From NCBI GenBank assembly GCA_938082635.1, contig CALLLI010000319.1, forward strand, positions 1 through 33,258: a DNA stretch of 33,258 bases, written 5' to 3'. The translations under genes were made by a program, and so were the position numbers. Each line of letters begins with the position of its first letter. The first letter of the stretch is position 1. The notes below the pieces were generated by a model. It was not told where the DNA came from and did not search any database. It saw nothing but the letters and a program-made list of their open reading frames with translations. Origin of the DNA: an uncultured Verrucomicrobiales bacterium (lineage in GTDB: Bacteria > Verrucomicrobiota > Verrucomicrobiia > Verrucomicrobiales > DEV007). Shown in pieces: positions 24,974-33,258 of the stretch.

Positions 24974-25947
24974 CATGGCTTATAGTCCCGCGTTGCTTCA
25001 GGATCATCCATAGAGAAGGGCACCCTAGCAACTTCCTCCCAAACAGCTTCGGGAATAGCCCACTCGGCCCACGCCTGAGTCTGCTCGATTCGGCTCGCCT
25101 TGCTCACACCACAGACTGTCGACGTCACGCGTGGATCTCTCATGGAAAATTGTAAGGCAACGGCACCTAACGGAACTTCATACCGAGAGCAAATATCTTC
25201 GAATTTTCGGATCGAATCTAACGTTTCGCCATCGGCGTTCTGATAAACATAACGCGGGTAATTGCTCCCACCCTTAGCGAGGACTCCGCCTGCGTACGGC
25301 GCTGCATTTAGCACACTGATCCCCCGCTCCACAGCAAGGTTCATCAGTGGCTCCGCATTGCAATTCGTCAGCATGAAACGGTTGTGGGTAATCAATACAT
25401 CGAAATCCCAATCTCTTACGAGCGGGATCATCATGTCCGTCGGCCCTGCTGCCAGCCCCACCGCATCAGTCAGTCCCTCTTCCTTCATTTTAAAGAGTTC
25501 TGCCAACGCTCCATTGGGCCCAATTGTTTCCTCAAAATTCACCGCGTGCTCTGGATCGTGAAGCTGAAGGATGGGCACACGATCGACCCCTAACGCCGTC
25601 AGGCTTTGTTCTAACGACCGCCTCGCCTGACTCGCATCAAAGGCACCCGTCGTAACGTCGCGATCGATCTTGGTCGCAAGAACAAAGCCTTCTGGCACGC
25701 CTCCGAGTTCACGAATCACCTTGCCGATGCGCTCCTCGCTCCGCCCTTCACCGTAGACGCGCGCAGAATCTAAGAATCCCGCAGGACTAGCAAAGATTGC
25801 ACGAACCGTTTCCAAGGCACGCTCTTCGTCTACTGAGTAACCGTAGGTATCTGGCATATCGCCGAGACCACTGGTGCCAAAGCAAAGCGGCCCCACGGAA
25901 ACTGAGCTGCGGCCTATTCGTGTGCGTTTGTTAGATAAATTATTCAT
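24970..25947 (-). CDS. Aldo/keto reductase
   Basis: A 325-residue NAD(P)H-dependent oxidoreductase with a TIM-barrel fold. The catalytic tetrad is visible: Asp60 and Tyr65 in FLDSARVYGEG, Lys93 in LATKID, and His130 in LQLHD. Features such as GFLDSARVYG and GVLAKGG resemble the aldose or L-fucose dehydrogenase-type subgroup (D-threo-aldose 1-dehydrogenase-like), but the substrate cannot be fixed. AAGGTAG about 9 bases upstream of the ATG is a fair ribosome binding site. It starts 18 bases after the decayed DUF4175-like gene in the same direction, so it may have depended on that operon's promoter or have its own. It is intact, in contrast with the three genes upstream. Confidence 0.9.
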   Translation of the reverse strand: MNNLSNKRTRIGRSSVSVGPLCFGTSGLGDMPDTYGYSVDEERALETVRAIFASPAGFLDSARVYGEGRSEERIGKVIRELGGVPEGFVLATKIDRDVTTGAFDASQARRSLEQSLTALGVDRVPILQLHDPEHAVNFEETIGPNGALAELFKMKEEGLTDAVGLAAGPTDMMIPLVRDWDFDVLITHNRFMLTNCNAEPLMNLAVERGISVLNAAPYAGGVLAKGGSNYPRYVYQNADGETLDSIRKFEDICSRYEVPLGAVALQFSMRDPRVTSTVCGVSKASRIEQTQAWAEWAIPEAVWEEVARVPFSMDDPEATRDYKPC

Positions 25948-25965
25948 AGAAAACTACCTTAACTT

Positions 25966-28602
25966 CTACGAATCTTCGCCTACACGCTCAAAGTATTTCT
26001 CGATTGCTTTGCGGTACCTCTCAGGAGGGGTCGTTCCCCGCTTCTGAAGAAGATCTTCCTTGAGCTCAGAAGGCACCAAATTCCAGTCTTCACCTTCGCC
26101 GACATCGCCGGGGTCTCCCAATGTCGGATCGGCCACACCCTTAGCCCCTTTCTCCAACTTCGGGTTGGGTGGGCCATCCTTGGATCCCCCGCCACTGTTG
26201 CCTTGCGAATCGGGCTGAGAAGGCGTGGGCTCGCTTGGTGGACTTTGGTTAGGCTCCTCCGGAGTTAGCTCCTCAGGCGTGGGAGGTTGCTCGGGCGTGG
26301 GAGGTTGCTCGAGACTATCAGGCGCAGGCGGCTTCTCACTCGAAGGTGATGGCTGGCCTTGTCCGCGGCCCTGACCTTTGGCGCGTCCTGGCTGCACACT
26401 CACACTTTGCGAGGTCTGAGCTGTCTGCTACCCGGGTTGTTGAGGCTGACTTGGTTGGCCTTGCTGCTGACCCTGTTGGCCCGGTTGCGGGCTAGGCTGT
26501 TGACCTTGCTGCCCTTGCTGCTCGCCTGGTTGTTGTCCTTGCTGCTCGCCTGGTTGTTGTCCTGGCTGCTCGCCTGGTTGTTGTCCTGGCTGCTGACCTT
26601 GCTGACCTTGCTGCTGACCTTGCTGACCTGGTTGTTGACCCTGTTGCTGTTGACCTGATTGCTGGCTTGACGGTTGAACTTGTTGATCTCCTGGTTATTG
26701 ACCCTGTTTCTCGCCTGGCTGTTGACCTGCTTGCTGAGCCTGCTGCTGGCCTGCCCCCTCAGCGAGAATCAGGCCTTCTCCCATTCCCGGGATCAATCCA
26801 TCTCCAATACCAGGAAACGGCACCTGGCCCACTTGGGGGGACTGACCTTCACTAGGCTGCTGACCTTCGCTAGACTGCTGTCCTTGATTCGGTTGCTGCC
26901 CTTGATTACCAGCGTTGGGCGCACTATCTGGCGATGATGCCGTGGTGGGCACACCCTGTCCTGCTGGAGGCTGCGCCACATCGCTAGGCTGAGATTCACC
27001 ATTCTGAGCCATTTCCTCAGGAAGAGAAGTTTGAGCTGTAGGGGCTTCTCCTCGTGAGTCAGCATCTTCTTGATTCGTCGTTGTGGCAGTCCCCACGTAG
27101 GGAGCGAGATCACGATTGTCAGTGACACGGATAGTGTAAGACACTTGCGCATCATCCTTTAGATTGAGCTTACTGAGATCCACTTCGGCCTCGGCTTGCA
27201 CGGCAGTCGAATTCTGCTGATCCCCGAGAGCGATAGGAACCGTCTGCACAAGCTGAGGCTCTTGACCAGGCTCTGCCACACTCACTAACAATTCCGCTTC
27301 TCTGATCCCGAAGTCGTCCGTGGCTTCAAACGGCACGGTGATTGTCTCCGTTCCATCGTAGACGACTTCTTCATTGGCCTTGAGTCTGTCCGGCTCTAGC
27401 AACGACACTTCTGGAAGCATATCTTCGTAAACGTAGATTGAGCCCTTGGGTGGCGTCTTGTTTGCCAAGCCCGCTTTATCAACCAGCTGCACTTCAAAAT
27501 GCATGGTTCCTGATAGCGTTGTCGTGAACTCATAGCGCTGGTCTTTCAGCTTCACAAGTACAAGTGCTCCATGGTGAAAGGCCAGCTGCGCCTTCTCCAG
27601 AAGTCGATCCGTAGAGAACGAAAGCGTGAACTGACTTCCAGCGATCGCAGTGGTTTGTCGCGAAAGCGTCTCCTGAAAGACCTCAGGCAGCTTTGTGTAG
27701 GCCGGTGGCGTGAGCTTCATGGAAATACCCGTGATACGCGGACGCGACACGGCTCGCACTTGATGCCAAGGCGTTTGGCCGTCACCTGCACGAAAGCGAT
27801 ACCGGAAATCGCGTCGCACGTTGGCCAACTCATGCAAGAACTGGCCATCTGGTTGACGCTGTAAGACGAACCGCTGCGGCTCCTCATTGCCATCCTCTAT
27901 CCAAAGCACCGCTTCATTCACGCTGCGCCCTGACAAAGAGGCCGTCAGCGTCGCGGGCTCATCCTTAGGTGTGGCAAAGCTTCCTCGATCCGCTGTGATC
28001 TTTGCAAGGCTGATATTCGCCCCCGGAGCGAAGAGGCGTCTCAAGATGACCATGGAGCGCTCCTTATCTGACACGAATAGAACTGCTCCCACGGCTAGCG
28101 TGACAGCCACTGCCATCAGCGCGCGCTTAAGATGCTGCCGGGAAACCACCTTCCTTGCTTCCACCTGAGGTGCCAGTTCCTCAGCCTCTTCGCAGGCTCG
28201 CTCGATCAACTCCGGCGAGCCTAACAACGACGCGTCATCTTGACTCTGCGTCAGGGACGTCACAGTCGACCACCTTTCTTCCATGTCGGGCACCGTCTGA
28301 TCTACCGTCTGCGCGATAGAGCCTAACTGAATACGCTTCAGCAATGGCCGAACTCCCCAGAAAACGAACGCCACAGCAATGAATACAAAGGTTGCTGCCG
28401 TCAGCGCCCAACGACCAGCTGGGGTAAAGAGCACGAAGAACCCATCCAACGCCATGGCAACAGCGAACAGAACGACAATAAGCGCCAATACCTTGAATAC
28501 CACGGTCACGAACTGCACCCGACGCTCGGATCGCCGCACCGCACGGAGTTTGCTCAGAATGACTTGAGGGACCTATTTTATCACCTCGCTAGAGTTTTTC
28601 AT
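25966..28602 (-). pseudogene. DUF4175-like large membrane protein with Gln-rich region, three in-frame stops
   Basis: One continuous frame from an ATG at 28602 to the TAG at 25966-25968 (about 878 codons), broken three times. The breaks are TAG at codon 10 (28573-28575), TAA at 26695-26697 and TAG at 26428-26430. The first sits in MKNSSEVIK-stop-VPQVILSKLRAV, directly before RRSERRVQFV, so the ATG at 28602 is the true start rather than the GTG at 28539. Two membrane segments near the N-terminus (FKVLALIVVLFAVAMAL and WALTAATFVFIAVAFVFW) precede a long beta-rich region, with PPAYTKLPEVFQETL and FEATDDFGIREAELLVSV. A low-complexity Gln/Gly/Pro tract follows. The last block, ERYRKAIEKYFERV, is a family-typical C-terminus, showing that the whole frame was once translated. 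All three stops fit CAA/CAG to TAA/TAG. Confidence 0.82.
26518..26589. repeat. 24-bp tandem repeat x 3 in Gln-rich tract
   Basis: Three near-identical 24-bp units, starting at 26518, 26542 and 26566 on the plus strand. They encode PGEQ[QP]GQQ in the minus-strand DUF4175-like gene. Less regular GQQ-type repeats flank them to about 26680. Confidence 0.85.
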
Positions 28603-28622
28603 GTCGCTTAAGAATTAAGTTT

Positions 28623-31271
28623 TTATACGAGACCAACGACCTTTCGGCCAATCCATTCGGCGAGCAGAAGAGCGACAATCAGCCAGATAAGAAGCCAGCG
28701 ATTCCACAACGGCTGACGGCTGACACTTTCAGAGTTGATGGCCTCAAGGTTCAACTTGGTTAGGGCGTCCTCCACGCCAGCAGGGCCGACAACAACTCCA
28801 CCCGAAGCATCTGCAATGGTTCGCAGAAGCGCCGCATTTGCCAAAGGCAACACGGAGTTCAGCCGAATCATGTGGATCCACAGATAAATCCAGAACAATC
28901 GGATCCTCGTATTTCTCCTCCTCAAGCAATCGCTCAATACTTGCACCACGCGCCTCCAAACGGATCTTCCCTGGAGGCAACCCCGTCAAGCTTGCTCGAT
29001 ACACTCCCATCGCACCTAGCTCCGGAAGGAACGACACCGATTGGATCAGTTCATCGTTGCTGCGAACAAGCAACTCACACTCGGCCTTGTCCACTGGCAG
29101 CCCATTCACCTCACTCAATCGCAAACGTACATTCACATCCGAGCGGTAGGGATAGCGAGTCTTGTCCGTGCTCAGCTTCACTGTGCGAGAGCCGCCACCA
29201 AGACCCCTAGCAATCGCCCATCTGAAAAGCTGCCCCCAAAACCGATAATGATACTCGTCGCCCTTCCGATAGCGCAATTGATAGGCTACAGGAGCTGCCA
29301 AATACACCACCCGCCCCTTCCCCACATACTGCCAAGACAAATACGATAGCGCTTGGCGAGACTGGCTTCCGGCATCCGCTTGGATCAAGACATGGGCCGT
29401 CGGCTTTGGAATTGAGTAAGGCGACAGGTCATAAATTGGCAACTTGGCACTCACCTTCTCCCAGACACTTAAACTAGTAATCTCATCCTCAGCCACCATT
29501 ACTGGGGGCGCATTGGCTCCCTCAGCCGTCACCGTCAACTGGTACCCAGACTTGGCCAGAGCAACTCGCTGACTCCTGACGGGAAAGAGATCAGCCAACT
29601 GAGACTTAAAGAAATCTCCAGGCATCGACTCACCAGCAATAACGATCAAATTCCCCCCAGCTTCGATGACCCAACGTCGCAGACGCTCTTGATGAGCTGG
29701 CGTGAGTTCATTCTCTGTGAGGTCACCGAGGATCGCCACACGCTAGCGACTCCATTCCTCGAGACTCTCAGGTAAAGTTGCCTCCTGACTCTTGCTCGTT
29801 CGATTCCGATACGCGTGATCTGGATTGAAGAGAATCGAATCCATCTGCATCTTCTTATCCCGTTGGAGAATGGATTTGAGATAGCAAAACTCCCACCGAG
29901 GCAGGCGCTCAGCTAGCAGCACACGAATCTCGTCATCGATCACATTCACCTTCACACTCTCCTCATTATTGTCCCCGCTGAACTCACCTTCGACCGGCTT
30001 CACCCTCAAACGGAAATCATGGAGGCCAAGCTCCGTCGCCTTCCATCGCAATGACACACGGTGATCTGCCATCAATTCCGAAACCTCAAACACCTGCTGA
30101 TCTAGAACGTCATCCTCATCTGCAAGAAGCTGCACCACGATCTTCTCCCGCTGACAGTCGTGCGCAGTAACAATGCCCTCAACCATGAGAGTGTCCTTCT
30201 CGATCACCGATTGAGGGTAATTCACGTGATGCAGAAAGACATCTCGACGCAACCTAGTATCACCAATGGGCACGATCATCGTCGCCACACCGCTCAAACT
30301 GGAAGCGAGTTCACGAGGCGAACCTCCCGTGTTGTGTACTCCATCTGAAACAATGAGGGCAGCATCGAATCGATTCACTTGCTTCATCCAAGCCGTCTCG
30401 TCGGTACCTTTATTAGGCTTGGCTTCCATCGTCACGGTGTCTTCCCAGTCGCGTCGTCCCATCGCAATTGCTTCACTATCAAAACGATACCTTTCCACAC
30501 GAACATCTTCAGATAATTCCTTGATCCAAGCATCTTCCGAAGCCGTCAGCCAATCGACTGCCTTGGCCAAACGCGACTCTTTCCCACTTCCAACATGAGG
30601 TTTCTCGGCTACCTCATACTGTTGATCAAGCAAGACGCGCCAGCGCGAGGCCAAGTCGTCTAATCGTGACATCACGCTTTGCCTCGCCTCCTGATCCTTG
30701 AGAGTAAGCGTGTCCTTATCAGACAGCCCTTTGATCTTCGGGACGATCGCTTCCTTCAAGGTTGTGCGAAACGCTTCGAAGTCTTCGGGCAACGTCAAAC
30801 CCTCGATCAGGTCTAACGCTCCACCGACAGCGATTTCCGCCGCGTCCTTGTCCGTGCTCTCCAAATTGAAAGCACCGGCAACAAGACTTCCGTGCACTTC
30901 ATCCAGTTTCCTTCGAAGAGTAGATTCCCCGTCCTGACGAGCCTCTTTCCATCGCTGGAAATCTCCGGACCCATCTCCCGGGTCCTGAAGTGTCATGCTG
31001 GCACTGGTATCGAGAAAGATACCCAGCGACTTGGGACGATACGTCTTTTGTCCGTCGGCTCGGCCAAAGCCCACAGAACGATGAGCAAGGCAACTAAACG
31101 CAGTGCTAGCAATATCCATGCAGCTTTAGGCCGCATGATGAGTTTACTCTCACGCCAGGCAAAGAAGACGAGAATCAACGCCACCAGACCACCCAGCATG
31201 CCCAGCTGGGTCAGGCCGAGGCGGCCTTCCCACGAGAACTGCTGTAAAGTTTCTGTCCAGGCTTCAGGCAT
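28623..31271 (-). pseudogene. VWA / glutamine amidotransferase-like membrane protein, two frameshifts and one stop
   Basis: Ancestral gene of about 880 codons beginning at the ATG at 31271. The N-terminus has two membrane segments (MLGGLVALILVFFAW and AAWILLALRLVALLIVLWAL). Loss of one A near 31030-31035 breaks DKRRIVP from KSLGIFLDTSASM, which carries the von Willebrand A MIDAS-type DxSxS. The large middle part continues to a TAG at 29743-29745 (LEEWSR-stop-RVAILGDLTENEL), which is in frame. Further on, a shift in about 28845-28880 moves from DLSVDPHDSAE to NSVLPLANAALLRTIADASGG. The C-terminal membrane helix (WLLIWLIVALLLAEW) ends at a TAA at 28623. The architecture matches VWA-glutamine amidotransferase-like proteins next to BatA-like genes in PVC bacteria. 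It is separated by 6 bases from the upstream BatA-like gene. Confidence 0.8.
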
Positions 31272-31277
31272 GAGACT

Positions 31278-32984
31278 TCATCGGGCTTTGGATAGGCGCG
31301 CTCCGGGCGTGGTTAGGGTTCGGTTCTTGGCGATCGAATAGGCAAGCGCGGACTCACCCACGAGAAACAGGATGACGCCCATCAACAACCAGAACCACAA
31401 AGGCTCCTGGCGACGTGCGACTGCTGCGGCCTCTACGGAAGTCGTCCCTGCTTTCTCATCGTCAAAGAGCATACCAAATTCAATACGCAGAAATTCTAAC
31501 ATCACATCATAAAATCTCGTTAAATCAGACTCCGAACGGCTCCGCTCTACCCTGAAGCCCTTCTCGTCGACCGGCTTGCCGTCACAGGAAAACTCAAGAC
31601 GATAATCCCCTGGGACTTGTGTCTCCGTCACCCTAATACGGCGCGTGCCATCTGCTGCCGTCGTAATGGTCAACGGGTCTGACTCTCCGCCTGGCGAAGT
31701 CATCGTTACCTGTTCGATCTCGGAACGCTCGGGCAACAAATAGTCATAGGCTCCGCCCGAACTCAAATTAAGCGGCGATTGGCTGGGTTCGGTCAAATAC
31801 CAAAGCCACTCATAGACCATGGCAACGTAGGCCTGCATACTCGGCAAATTGCTCCATTTCCCATCCAACGGAAACGCCTGCATAAGCACACGACCCTTGC
31901 CAAGAGTCTTCTCAATCACAAGCGGGTGCCCTTGCCCGCCTCGAAGCAAGACCGACAAATCGTTTGGCAACGGCGTCGTATAGAGATAGCGCCGATAGAT
32001 GCGGACATCATCAAGGTCCAAGCGTTCGGTATCGGCTAACAACGCCGTGGCAGGATGCATCTGCGTTGGCGGTGAGATCACCTCGAAGTGTTCCCGTTGA
32101 TCGGCATCTCCGGTGATGGTTACCAGTGATGCCGGGGACAACGGCGTTTCGCCTGAGGCCAAGAACTCGTTAAACAATGCTGGCGAAGATCCGGACTGCG
32201 GGGCCAACCAAAGACCGCCACCGCGCCGAACATAGGCCGTCAACTCGTCCACGGTCGGCGCTGTCAACTCTGTGATATCTGTGAGAATCACGGCTTCATA
32301 GTCTGATAGCGTCTCTTCTTCTAGCGCCCGGCTCGTCACTTGAGTGCCCCGAAAGACACTCCCCTTCTCCTGACCAAACTCACCCAGGGCCGCCTGAAGA
32401 TAATGAGACGCACGAGACTGATCGACGATTAGAATAGGAATACCCTCAGCGACATGAACCTGAGTCTTGGCTTCGTTATCAGCGACTAAGCCATCTCCAC
32501 TTTCTATCGTGGCAGACAACTCGTGCACTCCAAGCTCTGACAGGGGATGCTCTAGCTTCACAGTCGTAGACGCTCCCGAAGCAAGTGCTGGGACCGAGGT
32601 AATACCGAGAGCATCATCTTGTCCTTGGGACCACCGCAGCACGCTGGTTGGGCTCTGTGATTGGCCAAAGTTGTGCACCGTCGCCACAAGCTCAACTGGT
32701 TCACCTAACGAAATCACTTCACGATTCGGCACAAGAGCGGTCACAGCCATGTTGTCCTGAAGCTCGTCTCCTGTCCGGGACACTCGAAGCGTCCTCAAAA
32801 CGCTTCCCGCAGGAGCCTCGACCACTTGCTGGGAAACAACCAACCAGCGCCCATCTTTTTCTAACATCCACCCTTCGGCCTGAGCATCGGTCACCACAAC
32901 AGGATGACGGGCCGCATTGGGATGTCCGGGTTCTGCTCCCCACGCCTCCTCGATACTCGTCAGGATATCTGCACTAGCTAGATC
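31278..32984 (-). pseudogene. BatA-like membrane protein, N-terminally truncated
   Basis: At least 569 codons of a BatA-like protein without its beginning. Coding similarity runs upstream to LASADILTSIEEAW, immediately after a TAA at 32985-32987; beyond that the sequence looks unrelated and leads to a transposase. The GTG at 32897 is the best internal start but lies within the domain. Visible parts are a CARDB-like beta domain (PVELVATVHNFGQ), a glutamine amidotransferase-like fold (IPILIVDQSRASHYLQAAL and GGGLWLAPQSG), and a C-terminal membrane helix (WFWLLMGVILFLVGESAL). The N-terminal BatA membrane helices and VWA-like region are missing. The surviving frame is otherwise undamaged, suggesting a recent event or less decay here. 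The missing upstream genes of such operons (MoxR ATPase, DUF58) would lie beyond the break. Confidence 0.72.
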
Positions 32985-32993
32985 TTAGCCGAA

Positions 32994-33053
32994 AAGGGTT
33001 CGGGGCATGCCTGCGGGGTGATAGTGAGAGAATTCGCGCAACGAAAACCCTTC
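32994..33053. repeat. Imperfect inverted repeat at the junction with foreign DNA
   Basis: AAGGGTT (32994-33000) is repeated in inverted form as AACCCTT about 50 bases away (near 33047-33053), just outside the truncated BatA-like gene. It may be the end of an insertion element, but no exact terminal repeat can be matched within the window. Confidence 0.25.
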
Positions 33054-33073
33054 GCAGTGCATTTTTAGCCCTG

Positions 33074-33116
33074 TTCGATCATTTTAGGCTCGCGAAGCCC
33101 AAACTTCTTGATCGAA
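33074..33116 (-). repeat. Nested stem-loop 3' of transposase fragment
   Basis: TTCGATCA (33074-33081) pairs with TGATCGAA (33109-33116). Inside, GGCT (33087-33090) pairs with AGCC (33096-33099). It lies between the transposase stop and the junction with the BatA-like gene, so it is likely the structured end region of the insertion element. Confidence 0.45.
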
Positions 33117-33151
33117 AAGCGCATTTCTCCGTCGTTTCGAGGTGGCATGGA

Positions 33152-33165
33152 AGGGATCGATCCCT
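33152..33165. repeat. 14-bp perfect palindrome after transposase stop
   Basis: AGGGATCGATCCCT is fully self-complementary and lies one base downstream (minus strand) of the transposase stop. It could be a terminator stem or a protein site; there is no loop, so a hairpin would have to open its centre. Confidence 0.4.
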
Positions 33166-33166
33166 C

Positions 33167-33258
33167 TTAGGCAGCCTTCTTCTTCCTCCGCTTCAGCGAC
33201 TCGTCGCGTTCTGCCCGAGCTTTCTCCGCCCGGAGCCACACTAGTTTCCGTAGATTGA
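33167..33258 (-). CDS. Probable transposase, C-terminal fragment cut by window edge
   Basis: The last 29 codons of a minus-strand gene read NLRKLVWLRAEKARAERDES then LKRRKKKAA and a TAA at 33167-33169. A helical, strongly basic end of this type is common in transposases, and the position next to a truncated operon with inverted repeats fits an insertion element. The IS family cannot be named from this fragment, and another DNA-binding protein is possible. Confidence 0.4.
   Translation of the reverse strand, partial: NLRKLVWLRAEKARAERDESLKRRKKKAA

Noticed and set aside
26518..26680. CRISPR-like repeat array
   Set aside because: The units are contiguous 24-bp coding repeats with no unique spacers.
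26359..26937. Plus-strand open frames rich in Leu (LLTLLLAWLLS-type repeats)
   Set aside because: They are the antisense of the Gln-rich tract of the DUF4175-like pseudogene; the repeat composition keeps the frame open by chance.
28537..28539. GTG at 28539 as start of the DUF4175-like gene
   Set aside because: In-frame sequence upstream continues past a TAG to an ATG at 28602 with plausible N-terminal residues and operon spacing.
25966..29745. Recoding of TAG/TAA as Gln in this organism
   Set aside because: Intact genes in the same window end in TAG and TAA (for example TAG at 2934-2936, TAA at 5034-5036), and the affected loci also carry frameshifts or truncation, so decay explains them better.

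Overview
The window looks like a chromosomal stretch of a Verrucomicrobiota-type bacterium (PVC superphylum). This is inferred from gene content, not from a marker gene. The indicators are a Planctomycete/Verrucomicrobia-style cytochrome c + leucine-rich repeat + LamG protein with a Cys-rich tail, large secreted proteins ending in a TSP3-like Ca-binding repeat plus a conserved Trp-containing tail, and a BatA-like / VWA / DUF4175-like membrane operon. GC content is moderate, Shine-Dalgarno sequences are mostly weak, and genes are packed tightly, with several interlocked or overlapping ends.

Layout. 1-688: decayed AAA+ ATPase of a transposon (ExeA/TnsC type). 813-5036: three-gene exopolysaccharide export operon, made of a Wzz/Wzc-like inner-membrane co-polymerase with a degenerate kinase domain and two Wza-like export proteins, one with a cleavable signal peptide and one a lipoprotein. 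5054-8817 (minus): cytochrome/LRR/LamG protein, D-Ala-D-Ala carboxypeptidase, and a fused HldE-type nucleotidyltransferase-PurN. 8988-9341 (minus): nitrogen regulator PII. 9475-11804 (minus): frameshifted FG-GAP protein, diverging from 11869-14235 (plus), a CAP-domain protein with two internal stops. 14334-18869: a 1511-residue secreted zinc metalloprotease. 18831-24973: housekeeping-like genes (OlsF-like acyltransferase, an unknown 149-residue protein, CCA-adding-type nucleotidyltransferase, prepilin peptidase, CrtC/AttH-like lipocalin). 24970-25947 (minus): aldo/keto reductase. 25966-32984 (minus): a BatA-like / VWA / DUF4175-like operon whose first gene is cut off at about 32985 by foreign sequence and whose other two genes carry several stops and frameshifts. 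33167-33258 (minus): C-terminal end of a probable transposase.

The most striking global feature is ongoing gene decay. Six loci (transposon ATPase, FG-GAP protein, CAP protein and all three members of the BatA-like operon) carry nonsense codons, frameshifts or truncation, while neighbouring biosynthetic and housekeeping genes are intact. Several nonsense codons sit where glutamine fits, as expected for C-to-T change in CAA/CAG. One frameshift is a 7-bp tandem duplication. Early genome reduction or relaxed selection on secreted and stress functions would explain this; assembly or sequencing error is the main alternative.

I see no CRISPR array, tRNA or rRNA, and no clearly new defence system. 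The most novel-looking intact items are the HldE-type/PurN fusion, the Wzc-like protein whose P-loop has become GELKS, the duplicated Cys/His motif closing the cytochrome/LRR/LamG protein, and a roughly 100-residue insert in the prepilin peptidase.
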